Shown here piece after piece: positions 24,378-32,401 of a stretch of DNA of 64,000 bases; the first letter of the stretch is position 1, and every line of letters starts with the position of its first letter. The DNA comes from a virus. The position numbers and the translations under genes were made by a program. The notes beneath the pieces were generated by a model that was not told the DNA's origin, ran no database searches, and worked only from the letters and a program-made list of their open reading frames with translations. The stretch covers positions 124,001 to 188,000 of the IMG/VR virus record IMGVR_UViG_3300008259_005066, one strand, 5' to 3'.

Positions 24378-24811
24378 CACCACGACTGCTTGGCGTCACC
24401 GTAGTATTCTCTGGCGAATCCATTTTTAATCAATTCAGCACGTAGGCTCACACCATTCAGTATGATATCTCCCAGAACACGACCACCGAACTTGTCCCAG
24501 GCATAGAGTGTGACTTGGTGCTTTTGTGTTGATGCAACTGCTTGTTTGGTAAAGGCACTGGCAGCTTCACCACGTTGTGCTTCGCTGGGGCACTGAGATC
24601 GGTGTCCTTTTTCTGGAGTGTCAACACCATAGATGCGGACAGCAAGTTCTGGCTTGAGCGGTCGAGGAAGAAACGGCGCACTGATAACAATAGTGTCGCC
24701 GTCGCTGACCCTTAGTATTTGTGCGTCATAGGTAACGCCTTGTGGTGCTTTTTGTGCCAAGGCTGGAACTGCTATGGCTATGAGCAGTGCTAAAAAAACG
24801 TAGAGTTTCAT
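24371..24811 (-). CDS. Secreted thermonuclease (SNase-like)
   Basis: 146 aa. The N-terminus is a signal peptide (KLYVFLALLIAIAVPALA, cleavage probably after ALA at 19). The mature part has DGDT (37-40), R59, VDTPE (D64, E67) and GGRVLGD (R111). The spacings R59-D64-E67-R111 equal those of R35-D40-E43-R87 in staphylococcal nuclease. ATG 24811 with AAAGGA upstream is chosen over a longer frame that overlaps the preceding gene. Export suggests it degrades DNA in the periplasm or outside the cell. Unusual for a T4-like late region. Confidence 0.88.
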   Translation of the reverse strand: MKLYVFLALLIAIAVPALAQKAPQGVTYDAQILRVSDGDTIVISAPFLPRPLKPELAVRIYGVDTPEKGHRSQCPSEAQRGEAASAFTKQAVASTQKHQVTLYAWDKFGGRVLGDIILNGVSLRAELIKNGFAREYYGDAKQSWCQ

Positions 24812-24822
24812 CTTGATATCCT

Positions 24823-26445
24823 TTATGTTATTTCTTGCCATTCCACACTGGCATAGACGTCTTGATTGGTGCCGGTGGTGGCCATGGTAATCACATACTC
24901 GTATGGTGTGCCAGTAAAAGGCTCTCGCTCCAGCTGATATTCAAAAGTAAATGTTTCTTGCGTGGGAGAACCTGTGCTCTGGTTGGTTGAGTTTATGAAT
25001 GACTGTTCAGCGATGTCGCCTGACACCAAGGCTGTGGGAGCGAGGTTGTATTGCACTGAACTGTCTACAGCTGAATCCGTCCATGAGCCACCTGATGTGA
25101 TGGCTTTTTTATAGATTCGGAACTGGAATATGCTGGCAGCCACAGGTACCAGGCTGTAGTTTATGGGTATAACCACGGCATTGAGATTGGTGCTCTTGAG
25201 TCGGATAGCGATAACGGGTTTAAAAGTCTGATCATTGGGCAAGCGAACCGGAGTGCCTATGGCATGACTGGCGGCTCTGGGATTGCCTGATCCACTCAGT
25301 TGGAATCCACCTTCAGAGATCACTGTGCTACAGATCTGTGTCATCATGCTGGTGCCGGCGACAGCGCCAGTGTTGGTTATTTCATAGCGTATGGGCAAGG
25401 TGGCCGTGGTCATGTAGACCTTGGTGTTGCCCGGTTGATTGGCATGAGGAAATGAATGACAGATAATATACGCACCGTTGATGACAAAGCCCACACGCAC
25501 TGAGCCCACGCCCAGCCACTCCACATCAGCAAAAAAGATCTGTGTTCGATCAGGATACAGCGTGATACCAGACGGATTGGTCACAGGTCCTGTGCCATTG
25601 AGTTGATCGACATTCCAGGCATCTTGTCTGATACGCTCTTCCACTCCAGTGGATCCTGAACGTATGACCATGTAGTTGTAGGATCCATCGTTTTCAAAAT
25701 ACACACCGTCGTTGGCATCAAACAAGCCCACACGCTGGCGGAGATTTGTCTTTGGTGTGTTAAAACAAAATGTGTTCAGTGTGAGTTGGCTCTTGCCAGG
25801 CTGGTAAGGAAATGGCTTCAGCGTTTCTCTCAGCACTGAATCGCCCGACGCTGTGCCCACGTTGAGCTGATAGGAACTCTGAGCGGCTACATATACCACG
25901 TTGCCAGTGCCAGATATGGAGTTAGCAAACTGGCCATGATCGTAGTAGCGAGCCTGAGTTTCAAACAGGCTAACAGGTTCAGACACACGCAGACGCCCAA
26001 ACGCATCGGCAGTGGCTCCGCCAAACCCAGATATCACTACATTGGCGTCATCAGCCAGCACCACATTGGCCGTGCCAGTGATGCCCACATTGCCATCTAT
26101 GGTTATGCTTCCACCACCATCAACCACAGTGACGTTGGCAGTGATACCCGCGATGTTTCCGGTTATGCCCACATTGCCCGACGTTATAGCGACATTGGTG
26201 TTGCCTGAGATCACCCAAGGTGTGGTGCCCTGGAAAACAGTGACATTGCCCGATATGGGCATGGTGTTGCCTGTGAGATCGATATTACCCAGTGCGCCAA
26301 TGCTTATATTGCCCACTGACACATTGCCAACTAGCACAGCGTTGGTGCGGACAAATACGTTGCCGGTGGCCTCGTCCAGCTCCAGGGCCTGCGTTATGTT
26401 ACGTAGATACCACGGTGCTACGTTAGCTGGATTTGGATAGGCCAT
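24823..26445 (-). CDS. Virion structural protein, fibre-like
   Basis: 540 aa. Residues ~35-160 carry repeated hydrophobic-G-N-V strands (VSGNVTV, VGITGNI), similar to the fibres further downstream; the remaining ~380 residues are a beta-rich non-repetitive domain with no catalytic motif. The N-terminus MAYPNPANVAPWYLRNITQ resembles attachment ends of small virion proteins. It is led by a leaderless CTAAATA box at 26459-26453 and followed by the thermonuclease 12 nt downstream. A receptor-binding or head-fibre function is inferred. Confidence 0.6.
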   Translation of the reverse strand: MAYPNPANVAPWYLRNITQALELDEATGNVFVRTNAVLVGNVSVGNISIGALGNIDLTGNTMPISGNVTVFQGTTPWVISGNTNVAITSGNVGITGNIAGITANVTVVDGGGSITIDGNVGITGTANVVLADDANVVISGFGGATADAFGRLRVSEPVSLFETQARYYDHGQFANSISGTGNVVYVAAQSSYQLNVGTASGDSVLRETLKPFPYQPGKSQLTLNTFCFNTPKTNLRQRVGLFDANDGVYFENDGSYNYMVIRSGSTGVEERIRQDAWNVDQLNGTGPVTNPSGITLYPDRTQIFFADVEWLGVGSVRVGFVINGAYIICHSFPHANQPGNTKVYMTTATLPIRYEITNTGAVAGTSMMTQICSTVISEGGFQLSGSGNPRAASHAIGTPVRLPNDQTFKPVIAIRLKSTNLNAVVIPINYSLVPVAASIFQFRIYKKAITSGGSWTDSAVDSSVQYNLAPTALVSGDIAEQSFINSTNQSTGSPTQETFTFEYQLEREPFTGTPYEYVITMATTGTNQDVYASVEWQEIT

Positions 26446-26452
26446 AATATAC

Positions 26453-26459
26453 TATTTAG
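26453..26459 (-). promoter_or_regulatory. late-promoter-like box CTAAATA, 7 nt before ATG 26445
   Basis: No Shine-Dalgarno site. Starts a two-gene unit of structural protein and thermonuclease. Confidence 0.6.
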
Positions 26460-26485
26460 CTAGGGCTGGTAGCGCAACAAAGTGG

Positions 26486-27121
26486 CTAAACTTGTACCAC
26501 AGTCACTATGACGCTGGGTACCACAGGGCCTGGACCTTCACTGGCCAGTGCCACAATATCAATGCCAGCAAAACTACTCCACCAGGCCAACTTTACATGG
26601 TCACCGGCTGCCAAGGACTCCACATAGTTCCAACCAACGACCACTTTGTTATTGTTGCCTGTAAAGGTGGTGACGCCACCAGAGTCTGGCACAGTGTTGC
26701 CATTTTTTTCCAGCCATATTTCCATGTTGTGTGTGCCGCCACCAGTTTGCAGGAATTGTGCGCTGAATTGGATGTCATAAACACCGGCAAAATCCACAGT
26801 GATTTCATCGCCACTGACTATGCTCACATGATTGTTGCTGGAGGTGGTGTTGAACTGCATGTAGTTGACATTGCCAGTGTCGTTGTTCTGATTGGTGGTA
26901 TCGTAGAACGATCCGTAGAACTTGGTGGCATTGGCATTGGCCAACAACACCAGATTGCCGTTGTTGTCACCAGCATACAAGTTCAGGGCGTTTTGTTCTA
27001 CTACCAGTTCTGCTGGCCTTGCATTGCCATTGTATTGGCCCACAGTGACCTGGGCATTGTCCTTCATGGCCGCCCGGCTGATGCCGGTTATGTCGCTGTA
27101 GGGTGGTGGCGGGCTGGCCAT
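26486..27121 (-). CDS. Virion protein with C1q/TNF-like C-terminal domain
   Basis: 211 aa. The N-terminal third (AELVVEQNALNLYAGDNNGNLVLLA) is a short beta region seen in phage fibre adaptors. From ~95 on, the order GVYDIQFSAQFLQTGGG, NMEIWLEKNG and LAAGDHVKLAWWSS matches a jelly roll of the C1q/TNF type, common at phage fibre tips and head decorations. The start overlaps the preceding stop (TAATG), so it is translated with the capsid-targeted genes upstream. Likely a surface decoration. Confidence 0.6.
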   Translation of the reverse strand: MASPPPPYSDITGISRAAMKDNAQVTVGQYNGNARPAELVVEQNALNLYAGDNNGNLVLLANANATKFYGSFYDTTNQNNDTGNVNYMQFNTTSSNNHVSIVSGDEITVDFAGVYDIQFSAQFLQTGGGTHNMEIWLEKNGNTVPDSGGVTTFTGNNNKVVVGWNYVESLAAGDHVKLAWWSSFAGIDIVALASEGPGPVVPSVIVTVVQV

Positions 27122-27525
27122 TATCTAGGATATCCTCTGAAACTTTTTATAGGGCTGGTAGCATTGGTAGTGCTGGGCTCCTGGCTCTTCTCTGAAGTCA
27201 CTAATTTTTTGCCACCTGGCGTGTTGGTCATTTTCAACGCACGGTCAATCACGGGCTTTATGCCTGCGTTCATGCCTGCGATCACTCCGTGTTCGCCAAA
27301 TGCTGTTTCTGAACTCCATTCAGGTTTGAACGGATCGATGCCATTGTTCTGTGGATTCAGTGCAGAAGCGTAGTCAGCACGAGCACGGGCGATGGCCACC
27401 ATGAATCTGTAGTTGTTGTAAGGATCTGATGCTGACAATCCAGGGATCACGTAGGTGTGTTGCATGGGAGACTCTTGTTCTGGCGCCAATGTTTTTTGCT
27501 CAGCGACAAACTCTCGGGCTCTCAT
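27121..27525 (-). CDS. Putative internal head protein with capsid-targeting N-terminus (A)
   Basis: 134 aa. It begins MRAREFVAEQ, a short amphipathic segment ending in a VAE-type site like the capsid-targeting sequences of T4 internal proteins, which gp21 protease cuts after (I/L)xE. It ends SPIKSFRGYPR, nearly identical to the end of the neighbour at 27522-27893. ATGA overlap with that neighbour. The middle is not recognised. The role is inferred only from the termini. Confidence 0.5.
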   Translation of the reverse strand: MRAREFVAEQKTLAPEQESPMQHTYVIPGLSASDPYNNYRFMVAIARARADYASALNPQNNGIDPFKPEWSSETAFGEHGVIAGMNAGIKPVIDRALKMTNTPGGKKLVTSEKSQEPSTTNATSPIKSFRGYPR

Positions 27526-27893
27526 CGAGGATATCCTCGGAAACCTTTGATGGGACTCTTTGGGTTACCACCGGGTGCTTCTTGGCTGCGCATGTCGCCG
27601 TTGTTTAGATCATGGTGTATGCTGCCTACTGCATCGTAGGCCTGCCGAAGCATGGCCGCTTCTTCTTCAGTATAAGGAAAAGCGATGTCGTAATTGTGTG
27701 CCCACGATGCACTGGGGATATCTATAGGATTTACACCATCTGCTGAGGCCACGGCCATCATCACTCGATTCAGTTCGTAGTAGCGATCGCGACCATCGGC
27801 ATCTTTGAAACGATGAACACCACGAGTGCTCCATCTCTGTCGCTTGGTCATCTTACCTTCTGGACTTTCAACGATAAATTCGCGTGCTCGCAC
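27522..27893 (-). CDS. Putative internal head protein with capsid-targeting N-terminus (B)
   Basis: 123 aa with a GTG start and AAGGAG upstream. N-terminus MRAREFIVES has an IVE-type cleavage site; C-terminus SPIKGFRGYPR matches protein A. In between it is rich in charged and aromatic residues (RHYELNR-like, TEEEAAMLRQAYDAVG) and has no enzymatic motif. It was probably generated by duplication together with protein A. Not a recognised family. Confidence 0.5.
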   Translation of the reverse strand: MRAREFIVESPEGKMTKRQRWSTRGVHRFKDADGRDRYYELNRVMMAVASADGVNPIDIPSASWAHNYDIAFPYTEEEAAMLRQAYDAVGSIHHDLNNGDMRSQEAPGGNPKSPIKGFRGYPR

Positions 27894-27902
27894 GATTGCT
27901 CC

Positions 27903-28181
27903 TTAGAACACGCTTTCTTGTGCTGAGCTCGCTGTGCCTAGTTCCAAAGCAGTAAAAGGTGTTCCGGTAACGGTCACCTTGTTACCAGCACCAGCATAGA
28001 CTTCAAACACAGTATTAGCCGGTATGCTGATAGGTGCTGAATAGATATTGCCTACCGCAGCCGCACTGCCGAGTGCTGTAGCATAGGCTTGATATGTCAC
28101 GGTGTTAGCCCCGGTGGCGATCTGCAGTTTATCTGAGTAGACTGTAGCGTTTGCTAGACTGGTGTAGACGTTTGCGGCCAT
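27903..28181 (-). CDS. Small beta-rich virion protein
   Basis: 92 aa, low in charge, rich in Ala, Thr, Val and Gly. The ending PFTALELG, plus NTVFEVYAGAGNKVTVTG, resembles QLYAGSEKLLLGPGDTV in the 104-aa protein at 60430-60744, suggesting a shared small fold used as a decoration or fibre-attachment module. Shine-Dalgarno AAGGA before ATG 28181. It lies among the capsid-targeted genes but lacks such an N-terminus. Confidence 0.55.
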   Translation of the reverse strand: MAANVYTSLANATVYSDKLQIATGANTVTYQAYATALGSAAAVGNIYSAPISIPANTVFEVYAGAGNKVTVTGTPFTALELGTASSAQESVF

Positions 28182-28196
28182 TGTTGTTTTTCCTTA

Positions 28197-28832
28197 TTAC
28201 CACGCACGGCAAGACCAATATCTTGCCTTTGTTCTTGGTCCCGGATTGTCGCAGTTGTGTCGGGCACGGAATGATCGGCGACGTGCAGGATTGGACTTCT
28301 TGATCTTCATGGTCTTTTGACCCAACCGTTTGGCTGATGTTCCACCATGACCAAAGTTTACTTTCTTGATATTGCCCGAACTGGGATCACGGACATATAC
28401 TTTGAATTTCTTGACGTCGCCACGCATGGGTTTGCCCAGGGGAACTTTGCGACCTTGATATTCAGCTTCACCAATGGGGTCATCGGCGGCTGTGCCGTCG
28501 GGTGCACCAGGTTGGCTGTCCGAAGCAGGTTCTTCTTGTGTGGGATCTTCGCTGACCAAAGTATCATCTACGCTCATGGACTCTTCCATGTCTTTGCAAG
28601 AGCATGCTTCCTGCATGCATTCAGAGCAGGTATCTTCTACAGTGTATCCATAACTTTCCAGTATGCTGATCAGTTTGGCGTCGGCTTCGATGCACAGTCT
28701 ATCTTCTTCCACGCCAATGATATGGCTTTCGATCAAGCAATCTTCTTGGATGTTGATAGCAAAATCATCACCAACGGCCGGATTGTCCATCCATTGTTCA
28801 GATTCGGCGAGATAATCTTTGAAAGTTTTCAT
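28197..28832 (-). CDS. Putative internal head protein, capsid-targeting N-terminus, DUF5872-like C-terminus
   Basis: About 211 aa. It begins MKTFKDYLAES, very close to T4 internal proteins (MKTYQEFI-EA), with an LAE site. A Cys cluster (CSECMQEACSC) lies near residue 87. The basic C-terminal ~75 residues (KKFKVYVRDPSSGNIKKVNFG ... RSFRARHNC) match a domain common in aquatic T4-like phages, known as DUF5872 to my recollection. A basic, packaged DNA-binding protein would fit. The start overlaps the preceding stop (ATGATG). Confidence 0.6.
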   Translation of the reverse strand: MKTFKDYLAESEQWMDNPAVGDDFAINIQEDCLIESHIIGVEEDRLCIEADAKLISILESYGYTVEDTCSECMQEACSCKDMEESMSVDDTLVSEDPTQEEPASDSQPGAPDGTAADDPIGEAEYQGRKVPLGKPMRGDVKKFKVYVRDPSSGNIKKVNFGHGGTSAKRLGQKTMKIKKSNPARRRSFRARHNCDNPGPRTKARYWSCRAW

Positions 28833-30472
28833 CATGCTTTGTATTGTTGATACAGTTTGCTCAAATGTGATTCAAGTTCTTCGGCTTCTTGCACACGCAC
28901 TGCTGTGACAGGCACAGTGGTCTGACCGTTGCCTGCTATGTCACGTTTTTGCTTGTTGAGACCGCCTGCGATGGTCTTGGTCATGTAGTCTGCAGTTTGT
29001 GTTTCTGCTTCGGGTGCGTTGGCCACATCTTCTTGGCCTTCGGCCATTTGCTCGCAACCACAAGGTGTGGAACCGCATGCAGGGCATGTTTCTTCGTAGC
29101 CACCAGCCGACCCCATGCCAGCCAGTTTCAGTATCTGTGCCAGTTTTACAGCATCGTCATCTGACGCTGTCACAGACAGATTCTTTTCGCCGTTTTCACC
29201 CACTGACATGTTGATGCTCATGCCTTCCGTGAGCACTTCGCTGAGTCTGCGATTGTAGCTTTCTGTGATCTGGCTTTCATACACGCCTTTACCAAATATC
29301 ATACCTTTTTTCCCTTTTCCTGTGGCAGGAGCCGTGGCCACTGATCCGGCCACTGTGGACTCTTCAGTTTCCTCTTTGCCTTTTTTCTTGGCCATCTTGG
29401 TGGCAGTAGCATACATCACTTCTTCACCACGCTCGCCATAACGCTTTTCAAAGTCGCCTTTGGATTTCTTCATTGACTTCACAAACTTTTCGCGCTTGTC
29501 CATTTCAGGCTTTGACAGTTTGCGCTCGGGCATGACTTCTTCTGCGTCTTCAGCATCACTGGCCTTGACATAGTCACGTGCTGTGTCAAGATAGTCCAGG
29601 GCCTTGGTGATCTTTGACTGCACCCACTCTGGTAAATTCTCATCTGCATCAAGTATGCTGTGTAATTCTTTGGCTGCATCCATCACCGTGTGTAACTGTT
29701 CACGGGCCATGTCGCCTTCGCGATCGTATTCACCTTTATCTACGAGACTAATACTATCAATATCGCCTTCTTTGATAGCACCTTTTTTCAGCAATTTGCT
29801 CTTGCCTGTGGGGCCTTTAGCACCGATGGCATGCTTGGTGCCCTTGGGTCGGCCACGTCCACGCTTTTCAGCACTGGGATCTTTGCGGCCTGGTTTGAGG
29901 TTGCCGTGCTCATCGTAGTCATCGTCACTGCCTGTATTGTCGTCATCATGACGACGTGTGTGTTGCACACCGCGATCGGTTTTCTTCAGCGTGCCTTTGG
30001 TTGTTTTCACTGTGTCGCCTGATCGGGCTCTGCGATCAAAGTCATCGCGATCATCAAATTCATATTCGCGCACTGGTTCCATGTCTCCGTCACCGTCTAG
30101 GTCGGCCATCTTCTTGCCAGCGGCACGAGCTTTTGCAAGATTACCTGTGAACCGGTTGCCTTCTTCCATGTCATCTTCATTGGTTTTGCGCAGTTTGGCC
30201 AACACAGCGCCAGCCACTTTCTCGCCACGCTCTTTGCTACCATATCGCTCACCGGCTGACTTTGCGATCTGCGCAAAGGCCTTGCCAGGTTTACCGATGT
30301 CTTTGCCGGCACGTGCGGCCTTGGCCGAATAGGATGCTTCGTCTACTTCTTTGGCCGCCGACTTCATTGGTTCTGTTTTGTTGCCATCTTTGTCCAGATC
30401 CAGAAAGTCTGGTTTGGAACCACGACCTTCCAGCAAGTTCATTTTACCTAGTATGTCATACATGTTGTTCAT
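28832..30472 (-). CDS. Prohead core/scaffold-like internal protein
   Basis: About 546 aa from ATG 30472 (AAGGAAA upstream); a longer frame to 30562 overlaps the previous gene and is rejected. N-terminus MNNMYDILGKMNLLEG carries an LLE site. Further candidate prohead-protease sites are ITE and LTE near residues 400-420 (ESQITES, EVLTEG). The protein is very rich in Lys, Asp and Glu, with a DLDKDGNKTEP segment and basic repeats, consistent with scaffold material or packaged filler. A Cys cluster (CPACGSTPCGC) lies near the C-terminus, whose end SHLSKLYQQYKA is helical. Confidence 0.5.
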   Translation of the reverse strand: MNNMYDILGKMNLLEGRGSKPDFLDLDKDGNKTEPMKSAAKEVDEASYSAKAARAGKDIGKPGKAFAQIAKSAGERYGSKERGEKVAGAVLAKLRKTNEDDMEEGNRFTGNLAKARAAGKKMADLDGDGDMEPVREYEFDDRDDFDRRARSGDTVKTTKGTLKKTDRGVQHTRRHDDDNTGSDDDYDEHGNLKPGRKDPSAEKRGRGRPKGTKHAIGAKGPTGKSKLLKKGAIKEGDIDSISLVDKGEYDREGDMAREQLHTVMDAAKELHSILDADENLPEWVQSKITKALDYLDTARDYVKASDAEDAEEVMPERKLSKPEMDKREKFVKSMKKSKGDFEKRYGERGEEVMYATATKMAKKKGKEETEESTVAGSVATAPATGKGKKGMIFGKGVYESQITESYNRRLSEVLTEGMSINMSVGENGEKNLSVTASDDDAVKLAQILKLAGMGSAGGYEETCPACGSTPCGCEQMAEGQEDVANAPEAETQTADYMTKTIAGGLNKQKRDIAGNGQTTVPVTAVRVQEAEELESHLSKLYQQYKA

Positions 30473-30482
30473 TTTGTTTTCC

Positions 30483-31088
30483 TTATCTGGCAGAGCTGTG
30501 GACAGCCGGTATCTTGTTTTGTTTCGTCCCCACGGGGCTGACGTCTCCCATGGGGAAATCATTGGAAGTCACAGCAGGCGGTGTCTTGCCACCAGCCACA
30601 GTGAAATCGCTCTTGTATGCGTTCTTGACCACTACCTGATGTTCTTTGGGAGCGGCTGAGTAATCTTTCTTGAGATCTCGTTGCTGTTTGTCAGGCGCAG
30701 GAAAATCTGTATCGGTCAAGACGTTTTTGTTTTCTACATCTTGCTTGGCACGCTCTTCATCCATGCTGTCTGCATATTTCTTGTCTTGCATTAGAATGTT
30801 GTTGGGATTGAGTTTCAGCAATTCAGCTATCTGGGTGATTTGGGGAGGTGTTGCAGGATAGTTGAAAGTAACATCAAAGAAAGTCATTGATTCATTGTTG
30901 CACTGTGGGAAATCTTTGAGCTGTTTCTGCACAGGTGTTTTTTTCACGTCGCTCATTGACACTACATCAAACTGCTTGAGCTTGTCTTTGAATGCGGGCA
31001 TAAAGCCCTCAGGCATGTCTCCTGCTATCTTGATGCGATAATCATACGTGTGTTTTGATTCTGTTAGGTATTCTGCAAAAGTTTTCAT
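30483..31088 (-). CDS. Putative internal head protein with capsid-targeting N-terminus (C)
   Basis: 201 aa. It begins MKTFAEYLTES, close to the T4 internal-protein signal, with an LTE site expected to be cut by prohead protease. The body is Lys-rich and contains FPAP and PVGTK segments, with no catalytic motif. It is the first gene of the internal-protein run, after a CTAAATA late box at 31112-31106 and AGGGG. Injection into the host with DNA, as for T4 IP proteins, is possible. Confidence 0.55.
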   Translation of the reverse strand: MKTFAEYLTESKHTYDYRIKIAGDMPEGFMPAFKDKLKQFDVVSMSDVKKTPVQKQLKDFPQCNNESMTFFDVTFNYPATPPQITQIAELLKLNPNNILMQDKKYADSMDEERAKQDVENKNVLTDTDFPAPDKQQRDLKKDYSAAPKEHQVVVKNAYKSDFTVAGGKTPPAVTSNDFPMGDVSPVGTKQNKIPAVHSSAR

Positions 31089-31105
31089 ATCAATCCCCTA
31101 TATCA

Positions 31106-31112
31106 TATTTAG
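31106..31112 (-). promoter_or_regulatory. late-promoter-like box CTAAATA for the internal-protein operon
   Basis: 17 nt before ATG 31088, with AGGGG in the leader. Lies directly after the gp16 stop (31114-31116). Confidence 0.6.
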
Positions 31113-31113
31113 C

Positions 31114-31596
31114 CTATTCTGGCTTCTTTGGTTGTTCGCGGCGCACAAGGCGTTCCAGCATTTCGTTGCGATCCAGCACATGCCCTGTGCCTGTGACGGG
31201 TATGTCTCCGTCGTTGGACTCGCGATCCAGTTTGGCTTTCTGCATCTGTAACTGTATCATCTTGAGTTTTTTGTTCATCTTGGCTGTTTTGGCCGTGATA
31301 GCGTGACCCAGCATGGTGCTGGCCACGGAAAATATCTCTGATGCATAGCGGCTGTCTACCTGCATGCCCAGATCCATGAGATCGTCAAAACTTTCTCGTG
31401 CCTTGCCGGCCAATTCGTCCATTTCTTCGTCTGATGCTTCCAGGCCTCGCACAGCGGGCAATGCTTGCTCGATCTTGTCAAGAGTGGCCAGAGTTTCGGG
31501 CAATACAGGCAGGGCAGGTTCAGAGGGAGTTTGATCGTCTATGGATTCATCCTCTTTGCGAGGCAGATCAAACAGTTCTTCTAATTTTCTCGTCAT
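31114..31596 (-). CDS. 16: Terminase small subunit gp16-like
   Basis: 160 aa (T4 gp16 is 164). It recognises DNA and stimulates the gp17 ATPase during packaging. The start TRKLEELFDLP, an acidic linker, and the central helix pair (YASEIFSVASTMLGHAITAKTAKMNKKLKMIQLQM) correspond to the coiled-coil core of gp16. ATG 31596 is 4 nt from a GTAAATA box. Unlike T4, it is not adjacent to gene 17, which lies 7 kb away. Confidence 0.75.
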   Translation of the reverse strand: MTRKLEELFDLPRKEDESIDDQTPSEPALPVLPETLATLDKIEQALPAVRGLEASDEEMDELAGKARESFDDLMDLGMQVDSRYASEIFSVASTMLGHAITAKTAKMNKKLKMIQLQMQKAKLDRESNDGDIPVTGTGHVLDRNEMLERLVRREQPKKPE

Positions 31597-31600
31597 GCGG

Positions 31601-31607
31601 TATTTAC
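31601..31607 (-). promoter_or_regulatory. late-promoter-like box GTAAATA inside an inverted repeat
   Basis: 4 nt before ATG 31596. The box is enclosed by GCGGTA-TT-TACCGC (31597-31610), a perfect palindrome that could also be a protein-binding site. Confidence 0.5.
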
Positions 31608-31610
31608 CGC

Positions 31611-32045
31611 TTATTTTTTACCGTTGCGGAAGATGTCGTCTTCGGTTATCACCCGGAACTGGATGCCTTGGCGGCGGCACCACTTCGAAGCGGCATCCCA
31701 TTTGGCGTAGTTCACTGCCACTATGGCACGGTCACGGGCACTGGCCTTGCTTTCCAGGATGCTTTGCTTTTTGGGCTTGATTTCGATCAGTTCAGTGATC
31801 ACTCTGCTGTCTCGGGTGCGATATTGCACCAAGAAATCAGGAATATAGTTGGTCATTTTGCCTGTGAGCGGATTGCGATATGGGATAGCAATGCTCTCGC
31901 TGGCCCATCCCACTATGGAATCGTTGTTGTCACAGAAACGCATGAAAGCATGTTCCCAACCCGAACGATATTTGGGTCGGCCTTTGCCTAGATATTTGTT
32001 GGGATTGCGGACTTCAAAAAATCCCTGTGCATAGTTGCGGCTCAT
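31611..32045 (-). CDS. 4: gp4-like head completion protein (nuclease fold)
   Basis: 144 aa (T4 gp4 is about 150). It starts with YAQGFFEVRNPNKYLGKG, then YRSGWEHAFMRFCDNN, VGWASESIAIPY, and PDFLVQYRTRDSRVITELIEIKPKK, the order of gp4/TnsA-type endonucleases with the catalytic D and ExK visible. It trims or seals DNA at head completion before tail joining. Overlaps its neighbours by ATGA or a few bases in the gp16 operon. Confidence 0.85.
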   Translation of the reverse strand: MSRNYAQGFFEVRNPNKYLGKGRPKYRSGWEHAFMRFCDNNDSIVGWASESIAIPYRNPLTGKMTNYIPDFLVQYRTRDSRVITELIEIKPKKQSILESKASARDRAIVAVNYAKWDAASKWCRRQGIQFRVITEDDIFRNGKK

Positions 32046-32401
32046 GGTAACACATTGCGGGCCGCATAGAAGTTAGGTTGCACCACGGCATTCACACCCA
32101 ACAGCGTGGCGTTGCTTCTTTGGTTGTTGAGATAGTAACACAAGGTAGATGTCAATTGTAACTGGTCTTGTCCTTGTATTTCTTGGAGCAATTCCAGCAC
32201 AGGACGTCTACTGTAATCTGCTACCTGGAACAGACTCACTGTAAAATTTTTGGCTGCGGTCTTGTCTTTGAAAATCCTAGCAAAATAACTGTAGACCGCA
32301 TCGTATTGATCCACAGGAACTTCTACGGCAAATTCGTAAAAATTATCAAACACCCTGACAGTCATGTCAAGTCTTGGATCGGTATAGTTTACTGTGCTCA
32401 T
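32042..32401 (-). CDS. Small conserved virion-region protein
   Basis: 119 aa. No named family, but sequences with YTDPRL near the start and QLTSTLCYYLNNQRSNATLLGV near the end are familiar from aquatic T4-like phages beside gp4. No motif points to an enzyme. Translationally coupled on both sides (ATGA at 32045 and 32401). Baseplate or head-to-tail function is possible from context only. Confidence 0.55.
   Translation of the reverse strand: MSTVNYTDPRLDMTVRVFDNFYEFAVEVPVDQYDAVYSYFARIFKDKTAAKNFTVSLFQVADYSRRPVLELLQEIQGQDQLQLTSTLCYYLNNQRSNATLLGVNAVVQPNFYAARNVLP

Noticed and set aside
26492-27373. 293-codon plus-strand ORF over the C1q-like gene
   Set aside because: Antisense to two structurally coherent minus-strand genes; no promoter or ribosome site.
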